A stretch of 64,000 nt of DNA, from assembly GCA_028708945.1 (NCBI GenBank), contig JAQVXV010000004.1, forward strand, positions 33,762-97,761. Reading direction: 5' to 3'. Shown here piece by piece: positions 27,373 through 36,108 of this stretch. The position numbers and the translations under genes were made by a program. Positions within the stretch are counted from its first letter, which is position 1. The number at the start of each line of letters is the position of its first letter. This DNA is from Bacilli bacterium (GTDB lineage: Bacteria; Bacillota_I; Bacilli_A; RF39; UBA660). A model generated the notes under the pieces. The model was not told where the DNA came from. It made no database searches and worked only from the letters and a program-made list of their open reading frames with translations.

Positions 27373-30300
27373 AATAAACTCAGTTGATCAACTTCACTTT
27401 CTTTTTTAGCACTTGCATCAGGTAAACCATCTAATATCTTCATATTTTTCATACGTTCAATTAAGGTAGTTGAAACTTTACCTCGTTTTTTTAAATCATC
27501 AACACTTTTAAACGGTTCTAGTTTTCTTTCTTCAACTATCTTTTCTGCTACAGTTCCACCTAAACCATCTAGTGTTCTAAATGGCGGCAACAAAGTTTTT
27601 CCATCTTCCATTATTAAAAAGTGATTAGCATCTGATTTTTCTAAATCAATATTGGCAAATTTAAATCCTCTTGCTGTAGCTTCAAGTGCTACTTGTAGAA
27701 CTTCATATATTGCTGTTTCTTTATTACTTGCATTCATTCCTTTTTCTGTTATTTCTAGCATCCTTGTTTTAATAGCATCATATCCTCTTATCATTGCATC
27801 AATATCAAAGTCATTACATCTTATTGAAAGATAAGATGAATAATAAAGTATTGGATAATGAACTTTATACCAAGCTATTCGATAAGAACTTATAACATAA
27901 GCGGCCGCATGGGCTTTTGGAAACATGTATTTTATTTTATAACAAGATTCTATAAACCAAGATTCTATTTTGTGTTCTTTCATTTCTTGTTCGAATTTCC
28001 TCCAAGCATCAGGTTCTTTAGACGCTTTTCCTTTACGAACAAATTCCATTATTTTAAATGCTTTTAAAGGTTCTAAGCCATTATAACTTAAATATACCAT
28101 TATATCGTCACGACAACCAATTACATTAGAAAATGGTACAATGTTATTTAATATTAAATCTTGAGCATTACCTAACCATACATCAGTTCCGTGAGATAAT
28201 CCAGATATTTTAACAAGTTCTGCAAATGTTTGCGGTTTGGTATCAACTAACATTTGAATAACAAACTTAGTTCCAAATTCAGGTACTCCAAGAGTTCCCG
28301 TTTCACACATAATTTGATCCTTTGTAACATTTAATACCTCTGGACTTGAGAAAATACTCATTGTCTTTTTATCGTCGAGTGGTACTTTAGTTATATCAAC
28401 TTCACCATTACGATTATAAGGTAGATTAGTTACATCAATAATTGTTTTTTCACCTCTAAGAGATTTTTCCACTTCTTTTTTAGAAATATCTTGTAACATC
28501 TTTAAAACTGTCGGATCATCGTGTCCTAATATATCTAGTTTAAGTAAATCTTGATCAATTGCATGATAATCAAAGTGAGTAGTTCTCCATTCTGCACTGC
28601 TATCGTCTGCCGGAAATTGAAATGGAGTAAAATCAAATACATCCATATAATCTGGTATTACCACTATTCCTCCTGGATGTTGCCCGGTTGTTCTTTTCAC
28701 TCCCGTACATCCTTGTGCTAATCTTTCAATTTCTGCTTTTCTTATATTTGTTTTTATTTCTCTTTTTTTACTAGATATACCAGTTTTAATCGGTGAAAAT
28801 CCTTCAATTTTTCTTATTTCATTGATTAGTTTATCTGCTTGTTCATCTTTTTCAAATACTCTAGGTTCCATTCTATACTCTTCAATAGTTCTTTTAGCAT
28901 CCTCTATATCATAGGCACTTCTTGTTGTTGATGCCCTTTGTATAGCTGGTTTAATAATACGATTCATTATTTTTTTGCCTTTTAGTTTTTCTTTATCTTC
29001 AAAATACCCTAAAACATAACCATAGGCTGTTTTATCTGCTACTGTTCCTATTGTTCCTGCTCTATAAACATTATCTTCTCCAAACAGTACTTTTGTATAA
29101 GCGTGAGCACTTGCTTGATTTACACCTGAAAAATTTAAATCAATATCAGGTACTTTATCGGCATTAAAGCCCAAGAAAGTAGCGAATGGCATATCTTGTC
29201 CATCTTTTTCCATCCTGCAATTACATTTTGGACAATCTTTATCTGGCAAATCAAAACCAGATGAATATTTAGCCCCTAACAATTCACCATTTTCTTCAAA
29301 AATACTATGCTTACATTCAGGACAAACATAATGTGCTGATAAAGGATTTACTTCTGTTATTCCCATCATCGTTGCTACAAACGAAGATCCTACAGAACCA
29401 CGAGACCCCACTAAATAACCTTCATCATTAGAGTGCTTTACTAATTTTTGAGATATTAAATAAATTACATCGAAACCTCCACCAATAATACCTTTTAATT
29501 CGTCATTAATTCGGTTATTAACAATATCTGGTAAAGGATCACCATACATTTCATGAGCTTTAGTAAAAACTAAATCTTTTACAATTTCTGCTGAATTCTC
29601 AATTTTAGGTGAAAATGGATTTTTTGCTTGAATTATTACTTTTATTTCTTCACACATATCAGCTATTTTATTAGTATTAGTTATAACAATTTCTTTTCTT
29701 AGTTCTTCATCTAAGAAATTAAATTCCTCTAACATTTCATCAGTTGTTCTAAAATATTGATCTGGTATAGTTTCATAACCTTCTGTTTCTAGATATCGCG
29801 CTAAAGGATGTCTTCCTTTACCTGGTATGTTTTGATTGACAATTATTTCTCTATATATTTTATCTTCTTTTGATAATATATGGGCATCACTAGTAGCAAC
29901 AATCAATTTTCTGAGTTCTTTTGCACATTTTATGATTTTTTCTAAGCAATATTTTACTTCTTCCATAGAATTAATATCGTGTCTTGCTACAAGGTGAGTA
30001 TAGTTGCTCAAAGGTTGAACTTCAATATAATCATAAAATTTCATTACCTCTTTTAATTGTTCTTCAGTTTGATTAAGTGCCGCTTTAAACACTTCACCAT
30101 TCGAGCATCCACATCCAATAAGTAAACCTTCTCTAGACTCTTCTAATTTATATCTAGGTATTTTAGGTGTAGCTCTAACTATATCAACAGTACTAGCTAT
30201 ACTTAATATTTTAAACAGATTCTTTAATCCATCTCGATTTTTAGCAATAATATTTAAGTGACTTTCCCTACTAAATTTATTTGTATCTTCCTTAGTTGGT

Positions 30301-32183
30301 AATTGCGCTAAATCTTTAAATGTTAATACACTTATATCTTCTAGTTGTTTTAACATCTTAAAAAATATATAACCAGTATTCTCAGCATCATAATCAGCCC
30401 TGTGATGATGTTTTTCTTCAATTGTATCTTCGTCATCATTCTCACTGAAATTAATTCCATACTTTTTTGCTAAAGCAGTTAAATTATGTTTTTTTTGGTC
30501 TTTATTCACTAATTGTGAGATTACCATTGTATCTAATATAGGATTATCAAACGGTCCTAAATTATACTTGTAATAAGCCATATCGATCATTGCACGATCA
30601 AATTTAGCGTTATGCGCTACTATAGGTAAATCTTTTATAAAGTCTTTAAATCTTTTTACAACATTTTCTTCGGTATCTTTATCTGCTACCATTTCATTAG
30701 TGATACCAGTTAACATTGTTATTTCCTTATCAATTAATACATTAGGATTAATTAATTCATTAAACCTCTCTTTAATAATTCCGTCTTTCATAATAACTGC
30801 ACCGATTTCAATTATAGAATCGTGCAACCCTGGATTAAACCCAGTTGTTTCAGTATCAAATATAACGAATTCTTTCTCTGACATTTCTTCTTCATCATTT
30901 TTATGATTAACTACGACATCTAATGAATCATCTGACATTCCTAGCTCTAAGCCATATAGCACTTTAAAACGAGGAAGTTTTTTCTTTTCCTCATTTAAAG
31001 AATCGAGTGTTTTTCTTAACTCTTCTATTTTAGGATTATTTTCTTCTAATTCCTTTATATCTTCTTCTAAAGCCTTTATTTGTTTTTTAATCGGTTCTTC
31101 TAACTTAGAATTATAAAAACTTACTTCATTGTATATATTTGGAAAAGATTGACAACTATCATGATCTGTTATAGCCACCGCTTTGTGTCCAAATTTAATT
31201 GCTTGTTTAACTAATTTTACGCCATCTATAACTCCATCCATTTGACTCATCATAGTATGGGCATGTAGTTCGACACGTTTTTCTGCTTGTGTATCTTTTC
31301 TTACTGATTCTTCTTGTTCTTTAACTAAAATCATATCGTTTGCAAAAAGAACTTGATCTTTATCAAAGTTATCCCATTTTATGTTTCCTCTTATCATTGC
31401 TGAGGAACCAATCTTAATTCTATCTTTCATTTCATTATATGAATCGGCATCTCTTTCAAATATTTTACAAGTGATGCTTCCAGTTCCATCATTAATTGAA
31501 AAAGTAATTAAGTTTATCTTGGCAAATTCTCTGCTATCAACCTTGAAGATTTTTCCTTGAATAACCGCTGGTATCGAATAATCTTCAATTGTCGAATATT
31601 CGATTGTTGCTATTTTTTCTACTTTACCTTTAAATCTTCTTCCTTTTATTAAAGTTTCTTCGTCTCTTACAACTTCTTTTATTATAACTTCTTCTTTAGT
31701 CTCAGGTATTTCTTCAACATTTAAATCAAAATCGATTTTTTTTATACCAATATGTTTAAAGTCATTTTCTAAGTCTTTAATTACTTTTTTAAACTTCAAC
31801 TCCTCAGCTTTACCAATTAAGTTAACTTTCAACACATTGTTATCACATATTGGTTCAATTGCTAGAAATTGTTGTAGCGAAGGACGATTTTCACAATATC
31901 TTTTTAAAAAATATTGATAAAATTCAATGATTTTTTCATTTTCTATTTCCTCTACCTCAAATACAGCACTTATTGATTCATAATCTTTAAAAGTTTCTTT
32001 TAATAAAGATATAAATTCATCGTACACGAAAGAAGGTAATATTTTATCATTACTTATATTAAATCTATATTTTGTTTTATCTGAATTTCCAACTATTTTA
32101 TTTAAAATAGCATGTTCAAAATATTGATAATAATCCTTATTTAAACCCATTTTATCCAATAATTTTTTTGTTTTTTCTTGCAT
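27369..32183 (-). CDS. polC: DNA polymerase III alpha subunit, PolC type
   Basis: Replicative polymerase, 1604 aa (Bacillus PolC is about 1437). Domains in order: N-terminal domain (1-160), OB fold (about 185-292), PHP domain first part (VELHAHTMMSQMDG at about 305), DEDDh 3'-5' exonuclease inserted in PHP (FDTETTG about 441-447, AHNAKFD about 523, HHHRADYDA about 592), PHP remainder, zinc motif CPEC...CPKC, catalytic palm PDIDLNFSG, thumb and fingers, C-terminal HhH-like part. An extra Glu/Lys-rich coiled coil (about 357-404) sits inside the first PHP segment. It is preceded by its own TGGTATAAT promoter and by a truncated paralogue. Confidence 0.97.
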   Translation of the reverse strand: MQEKTKKLLDKMGLNKDYYQYFEHAILNKIVGNSDKTKYRFNISNDKILPSFVYDEFISLLKETFKDYESISAVFEVEEIENEKIIEFYQYFLKRYCENRPSLQQFLAIEPICDNNVLKVNLIGKAEELKFKKVIKDLENDFKHIGIKKIDFDLNVEEIPETKEEVIIKEVVRDEETLIKGRRFKGKVEKIATIEYSTIEDYSIPAVIQGKIFKVDSREFAKINLITFSINDGTGSITCKIFERDADSYNEMKDRIKIGSSAMIRGNIKWDNFDKDQVLFANDMILVKEQEESVRKDTQAEKRVELHAHTMMSQMDGVIDGVKLVKQAIKFGHKAVAITDHDSCQSFPNIYNEVSFYNSKLEEPIKKQIKALEEDIKELEENNPKIEELRKTLDSLNEEKKKLPRFKVLYGLELGMSDDSLDVVVNHKNDEEEMSEKEFVIFDTETTGFNPGLHDSIIEIGAVIMKDGIIKERFNELINPNVLIDKEITMLTGITNEMVADKDTEENVVKRFKDFIKDLPIVAHNAKFDRAMIDMAYYKYNLGPFDNPILDTMVISQLVNKDQKKHNLTALAKKYGINFSENDDEDTIEEKHHHRADYDAENTGYIFFKMLKQLEDISVLTFKDLAQLPTKEDTNKFSRESHLNIIAKNRDGLKNLFKILSIASTVDIVRATPKIPRYKLEESREGLLIGCGCSNGEVFKAALNQTEEQLKEVMKFYDYIEVQPLSNYTHLVARHDINSMEEVKYCLEKIIKCAKELRKLIVATSDAHILSKEDKIYREIIVNQNIPGKGRHPLARYLETEGYETIPDQYFRTTDEMLEEFNFLDEELRKEIVITNTNKIADMCEEIKVIIQAKNPFSPKIENSAEIVKDLVFTKAHEMYGDPLPDIVNNRINDELKGIIGGGFDVIYLISQKLVKHSNDEGYLVGSRGSVGSSFVATMMGITEVNPLSAHYVCPECKHSIFEENGELLGAKYSSGFDLPDKDCPKCNCRMEKDGQDMPFATFLGFNADKVPDIDLNFSGVNQASAHAYTKVLFGEDNVYRAGTIGTVADKTAYGYVLGYFEDKEKLKGKKIMNRIIKPAIQRASTTRSAYDIEDAKRTIEEYRMEPRVFEKDEQADKLINEIRKIEGFSPIKTGISSKKREIKTNIRKAEIERLAQGCTGVKRTTGQHPGGIVVIPDYMDVFDFTPFQFPADDSSAEWRTTHFDYHAIDQDLLKLDILGHDDPTVLKMLQDISKKEVEKSLRGEKTIIDVTNLPYNRNGEVDITKVPLDDKKTMSIFSSPEVLNVTKDQIMCETGTLGVPEFGTKFVIQMLVDTKPQTFAELVKISGLSHGTDVWLGNAQDLILNNIVPFSNVIGCRDDIMVYLSYNGLEPLKAFKIMEFVRKGKASKEPDAWRKFEQEMKEHKIESWFIESCYKIKYMFPKAHAAAYVISSYRIAWYKVHYPILYYSSYLSIRCNDFDIDAMIRGYDAIKTRMLEITEKGMNASNKETAIYEVLQVALEATARGFKFANIDLEKSDANHFLIMEDGKTLLPPFRTLDGLGGTVAEKIVEERKLEPFKSVDDLKKRGKVSTTLIERMKNMKILDGLPDASAKKESEVDQLSLF

Positions 32184-32209
32184 AAAACCACACCCTACTT
32201 TACTAATTA

Positions 32210-32218
32210 ATTATACCA
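32210..32218 (-). promoter_or_regulatory. Extended -10 promoter of polC
   Basis: Minus strand TGGTATAAT about 27 bases upstream of the polC ATG, in the short gap after the truncated paralogue. The -35 is not recognisable, as usual for extended -10 promoters. Confidence 0.5.
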
Positions 32219-32235
32219 AAATTAAAAATAAATGA

Positions 32236-33279
32236 CTAGTGATAGTCATCTATTTGTGAGATTTTAGTTATATCTTTTTCACTTTCAAGAAGATCTACCA
32301 TTTTTGCAAAAATAAGTGCTGTTCCTTTTGCATCATAAGTAGCGCGATGATGACTATCTTCGTCAAATTTAACTCCAGCATAGATCGCAACATTATTTAA
32401 TTTATGTGGAAACTTATTCTTAAACAAAATATTTCTAGATATTTTTAAAGTATCTAAAATACGATTATTTAGTGTTCCTAAATCATATTTTTTATAGGCA
32501 TTTTTCAAAAATGATATGTCAAAGTCAGCATTATGTGCGACTAGTGGATAATCTTTAATAAAAGCCTTAAATCTTTTTATTGATTCTTCTTCATCGGGTT
32601 TACCTTTTAACATTTCATCAGTTATACCTGTTAATTTAGTAATTATTGGTTCTAAAGCCTTATTAGGATCAATTAGTTCACTAAATTCAACCATATTATT
32701 ATTATTTAAATCTAATAATACAGCCCCTATTTCAATAATAGAGTGCCCTTCTTCTACCTTTAAACCCGTTGTTTCAAAATCAAAAACAACATATTTGTTA
32801 TTTCTTAATAAATCAGTATTATCTTCTTTTACTTTAAAGGAAAATTTAATATCAAGTCCTATATATCTAAATTTTTTAATTATTTCTTTTTCAATTGTTT
32901 TAAATATTAATTGATCTTTTTTTTCTTTTACTTCTATTTTAAATACATATTTATTATAAGAAAAATCTTCAAATTTTTGTTCTAATGATTTATCTTCAAA
33001 AAGAGCATTTAAAAAATATCGATAATAATCTACTATCATATTATCCGATATAGAATTACTTTCAATTATTATTTTAATATCATGTTTAAATGATTTGTTT
33101 ATTCTTTCATTTAATTCTTCAAAGACAATAACCGGTATCATATCATTTACATTTATATAGAAGTTATATTTTGTACCTTCTTTATTCTTTTTAATAACTA
33201 AATTCGAAGTTTGAAAATATTTATAATATTCTTTCTTTAAATTTATCTTTATAAACAATTTATTTAAATTATCTTTCAT
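32236..33279 (-). CDS. Truncated PolC paralogue: PolC N-terminal domain fused to DEDDh exonuclease
   Basis: 347 aa. Residues 1-152 align end to end with the N-terminal domain of the adjacent PolC (KEYYKYFQTS against KDYYQYFEHA; DYYRYFLNAL against EFYQYFLKRY; FRYIGLDIKF against FKHIGIKKID). Residues 160-335 are a DEDDh exonuclease with all catalytic residues: D167 and E169 (FDFETTG), D254 (AHNADFD), H311 and D316 (HHRATYD). The OB fold, PHP, zinc and polymerase domains are absent, and the join is clean. It is not a decayed pseudogene: the frame is intact, and it has its own TGGTATAAT promoter. Likely origin is a partial tandem duplication of polC. Role unknown; a free proofreading or nuclease subunit is possible. 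Confidence 0.85.
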   Translation of the reverse strand: MKDNLNKLFIKINLKKEYYKYFQTSNLVIKKNKEGTKYNFYINVNDMIPVIVFEELNERINKSFKHDIKIIIESNSISDNMIVDYYRYFLNALFEDKSLEQKFEDFSYNKYVFKIEVKEKKDQLIFKTIEKEIIKKFRYIGLDIKFSFKVKEDNTDLLRNNKYVVFDFETTGLKVEEGHSIIEIGAVLLDLNNNNMVEFSELIDPNKALEPIITKLTGITDEMLKGKPDEEESIKRFKAFIKDYPLVAHNADFDISFLKNAYKKYDLGTLNNRILDTLKISRNILFKNKFPHKLNNVAIYAGVKFDEDSHHRATYDAKGTALIFAKMVDLLESEKDITKISQIDDYH

Positions 33280-33297
33280 ACATCACAACCTTAACTT

Positions 33298-33306
33298 ATT
33301 ATACCA
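33298..33306 (-). promoter_or_regulatory. Extended -10 promoter of the PolC-paralogue gene
   Basis: Minus strand TGGTATAAT 18 bases upstream of the ATG. The short leader contains only a weak ribosome binding site (AAGG). Confidence 0.5.
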
Positions 33307-33335
33307 TAAAAAAATAACTATATTAAAAAGTTATT
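33307..33335 (-). terminator. Terminator of prfA-prmC
   Basis: Minus strand AATAACT and AGTTATT form a 7-bp stem around an A/T loop and are followed by a T-tract. It overlaps the last codons of prmC. Confidence 0.6.
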
Positions 33336-34091
33336 CTTTATAAATATATATCGGTCTTTACCTTGTAAATCCTTCTCAATTGTTACTTTAGAAAAAGGTA
33401 AATATCTTTTAGCAATTTTTTTTATTTTCAAACCTTGTTTTTCACCTATTTCAAAGGCAATTAAAGATTTTTTATTAAGATGTTTGTGCACCTTTTTAAG
33501 TATCCTAATATAACAATCAAGTCCATCATTTGAAGCATAAAGTGCGAGTGGCGGTTCATTTTTTTTAACCATTTCCATCACTTCTTCGTCATACCCAATA
33601 TAAGGTGGATTACTAATGATCAAATCATATTTTCCTTCTAGTTCTTCAATTAAATTTCCTTTAATAAAATTAATTTCACAATCGTTTTTATAGGCATTTA
33701 ATTTAGCAACTTCTAAAGCAGCGTCTGAAATATCAATTGCCGTTATATTTGAATTTGGTAGTTTTTTCTTTAAAGTTATTGCAATACACCCTGAACCAGT
33801 ACCAATATCAACAATACTTATATTATCTTTATTGATATACTGTAATGTTTTTTCTATTAATCCTTCTGTTTCAAATCTTGGAATTAAAACATTGGGATTG
33901 ACAACAAAGTTTAAACCATAAAAATCGACATTACCAACTACATATTGTATTGGATGACCTTCTTTGATCTTTTTAATTCCTTCTTTATAATCATCTTTGT
34001 TTTCAATATATTTGAATAGATATGTTGCTAACTCAGAAGCATTTTTAAATTGCTCTAATTCCTTTATACCATATTCTATTAATTTATTCAC
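33318..34091 (-). CDS. prmC: Release factor glutamine N5-methyltransferase
   Basis: 257 aa. Methylates the Gln of the GGQ motif in peptide release factors. The SAM-binding motif VDIGTGSGCIAITL and the catalytic NPPY (in ISNPPYIGYDE) are present, with an N-terminal helical substrate-recognition domain (about 1-70) including GHPIQYVVGNVDF. It starts at GTG (34091), overlapping the prfA end by 8 bases, so it is coupled to its own substrate gene, a common arrangement. Confidence 0.95.
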   Translation of the reverse strand: MNKLIEYGIKELEQFKNASELATYLFKYIENKDDYKEGIKKIKEGHPIQYVVGNVDFYGLNFVVNPNVLIPRFETEGLIEKTLQYINKDNISIVDIGTGSGCIAITLKKKLPNSNITAIDISDAALEVAKLNAYKNDCEINFIKGNLIEELEGKYDLIISNPPYIGYDEEVMEMVKKNEPPLALYASNDGLDCYIRILKKVHKHLNKKSLIAFEIGEKQGLKIKKIAKRYLPFSKVTIEKDLQGKDRYIFIKNNFLI

Positions 34092-35139
34092 CTTTTAATT
34101 TTCTAGCTTGATCTTCTGTTATTAAAGCTTCGATTACCTCGTCTAAGCTTCCTCCTACAATTCTATCTAGATGCATTAAGGTTAGGCCAATTCGATGATC
34201 AGTTACTCTGTTTTGTGGATAATTATATGTTCTTATCTTTTCGCTTCGGTCACCTGTACCAATTTTGTTTTTTCTTTCACTACCAATTTTTTCTTCTTGT
34301 TCACGAACCTTAGCCTCATACAATCTCGTTCTTAACATTTGCATACATTTTTCTTTATTTTGTATTTGGCTTCTTTCATTTTGACAAGTTACAACTATAT
34401 TAGTAGGAATATGCGTTATTCTTACTGCACTGTCGGTTGTATTTACACTTTGACCACCACATCCACCACTGCGATATACATCAACTCTTAAATCATTGCT
34501 ATTTATTTCAATTTCTACTTCTTCTGCCTCAGGCATAACTAAAACTGTTGCTGTTGAAGTATGAACTCTTCCTTGTGTTTCAGTATTTGGAACTCTTTGT
34601 ACTCTATGAGCTCCACTCTCATATTTTAATTTTGAGTAAACATTTTCTCCTTTTATCATAAATTCGATTTGTGAGAAACCACCAGAAGTTCCTTCTTCTT
34701 CATATAAAACTTCAATTTTCCAATTGTTTAAAATTGCATATTTACTATACATTTCAAATAAATCACCAGCAAATATATTAGCTTCATCGCCACCCGCTGC
34801 TCCTCTTATTTCAACAATAACATTTTTGCTATCGTTAGGATCTTTAGGTAGAAGTTCAATTTCAATTTTTTGCATCAAAGTATCTAAATTGGCTTCCAAA
34901 CCAACAAGTTCTTCTTTTGCTATTTCTCCTAAATCTTTATCTTTTAATAAATTCCTAGTATCTTCTATATCTTTAGTTAATTTTTTATACTCTTGATACA
35001 TATCATAAGCATTTGATAAATTAGCTTGTTCTTTAGATATTTCCATAGTTTTTTTTATATCCGCTGTTACATTAGGATCCATTAATTTATCATTTAGATA
35101 GTTATATCGTTTTTCAATATTTTGTAAACGTTCTATCAT
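34084..35139 (-). CDS. prfA: Peptide chain release factor 1
   Basis: 351 aa. Recognises UAA and UAG stop codons. The GGQ catalytic tripeptide is in SGGCGGQSVN, and the codon-reading P-x-T tripeptide is PNT in RVPNTETQGRVHTS, the RF1 form rather than RF2's SPF. The N-terminal helical domain and C-terminal region (YNYPQNRVTDHRIGLT) are intact. The gene is first in the prfA-prmC pair, with GAGGTGAAAT before the ATG. Confidence 0.97.
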   Translation of the reverse strand: MIERLQNIEKRYNYLNDKLMDPNVTADIKKTMEISKEQANLSNAYDMYQEYKKLTKDIEDTRNLLKDKDLGEIAKEELVGLEANLDTLMQKIEIELLPKDPNDSKNVIVEIRGAAGGDEANIFAGDLFEMYSKYAILNNWKIEVLYEEEGTSGGFSQIEFMIKGENVYSKLKYESGAHRVQRVPNTETQGRVHTSTATVLVMPEAEEVEIEINSNDLRVDVYRSGGCGGQSVNTTDSAVRITHIPTNIVVTCQNERSQIQNKEKCMQMLRTRLYEAKVREQEEKIGSERKNKIGTGDRSEKIRTYNYPQNRVTDHRIGLTLMHLDRIVGGSLDEVIEALITEDQARKLKGE

Positions 35140-35159
35140 TATTTCACCTCTTCCAAATA

Positions 35160-35582
35160 CTAGTTTTCGTCAAGTTCTTCTTCTTCTAGTATCGTTAAAT
35201 CGCCCAATTCATCATCTTCATCAACGAGACTATCAATATCTTCTTCTTCGTCAATATTTTCTTCTTCTTCCTCTTCTTCATCATCAAAATCTTCGATGAT
35301 TTCTTCGTCATCTTCTTCTACTTCTAACGGAATTGCGTATTTCTCTCTTAAATCCCATTTAGCGCCTTCTAATAACGCGAATCTTTTATCAGTTGTCAAT
35401 GAAGTATAATATTCACCAATATTATTTTCATAATCACTGTTACTATATTCTAACACCTCACAGATTTTTTTAAATATTTCTGGAGTTGTCATTGATTTCT
35501 TTTCTTCTTTTAAAATAATCTCTGTTAAATCAGTATAAGACATAAGTTCTAAATCAGCTTTTTTCATATGTGCAATTTTCAT
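35160..35582 (-). CDS. rpoE: DNA-directed RNA polymerase delta subunit
   Basis: About 140 aa. A folded N-terminal HARE-HTH domain (ELMSYTDLTEIILKEEKKSM, TPEIFKKI, FALLEGAKWDLREKY) is followed by a strongly acidic disordered tail of Asp and Glu from about residue 88 to the end. This is the specific layout of the Bacillota delta subunit, which loosens nucleic-acid binding and speeds recycling of RNA polymerase. ATG at 35582 has GGAGG 8 bases upstream. It lies next to a DUF1934 gene, a neighbourhood also known in Bacillus. Confidence 0.92.
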   Translation of the reverse strand: MKIAHMKKADLELMSYTDLTEIILKEEKKSMTTPEIFKKICEVLEYSNSDYENNIGEYYTSLTTDKRFALLEGAKWDLREKYAIPLEVEEDDEEIIEDFDDEEEEEEENIDEEEDIDSLVDEDDELGDLTILEEEELDEN

Positions 35583-35648
35583 AAAAATTTCCTCCAATTC
35601 TTGCTTATAAATTATATCAAAAATTTATATAAATGCAAGTATTTTTAT

Positions 35649-36014
35649 TTATTTTTTTATTTCTAATTCAAAAATAAATTCTCCATTTTTAAAATCATCA
35701 ATATATATATCATATTCGACATATATATCATATTCATTAATTGATATTTCTTTTACATTAATATCAATATCTAAGGTGTTTTTTAAAAATTTGTAGTATC
35801 CTTTACTTTTGCCTTTTTTTAACTCTAAAGACATTTCCATATCGCTATTTTTTCTGTTCAACACTATCATATCATCTTTAATATTAATTATTACATCTGT
35901 ATCTTCTTCTTTATATGTTATCCGATTTTTTTCTTTTATACCAATTATATTATATTCTTGTTTTGTGTTCTCGCTTTTGTTAATTATCTTCGTTAGAATA
36001 TCTATTTTTTCCAT
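35649..36014 (-). CDS. DUF1934 (YwiB-like) beta-barrel protein
   Basis: 121 aa of alternating beta strands, without signal peptide or membrane segment. The pattern (KNRITYKEE, MIVLNRKNSDMEMSLELKKG, GYYKFLKNTLDI, YDIYVEYDIYIDD, GEFIFELEI) fits the DUF1934/YwiB calycin-like barrel family. YwiB genes occur near rpoE and argS in Bacilli, and rpoE is the next gene here. GAGGTGGG precedes the ATG. Function is unknown. The family call rests on length, strand pattern and context rather than a sharp motif. Confidence 0.62.
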   Translation of the reverse strand: MEKIDILTKIINKSENTKQEYNIIGIKEKNRITYKEEDTDVIINIKDDMIVLNRKNSDMEMSLELKKGKSKGYYKFLKNTLDIDINVKEISINEYDIYVEYDIYIDDFKNGEFIFELEIKK

Positions 36015-36108
36015 TTCCCACCTCTAACGTATGTAATTATAGCATAAAAAAAAACAAATTACACTTATATTTTACTTTTTTTTACCAATAATAACAGTAG
36101 GTGATTTT

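Noticed and set aside
34560..34580. PNT instead of PAT in the RF1 codon-reading motif
   Set aside because: The middle residue of P-x-T varies among RF1 proteins, so this is ordinary.
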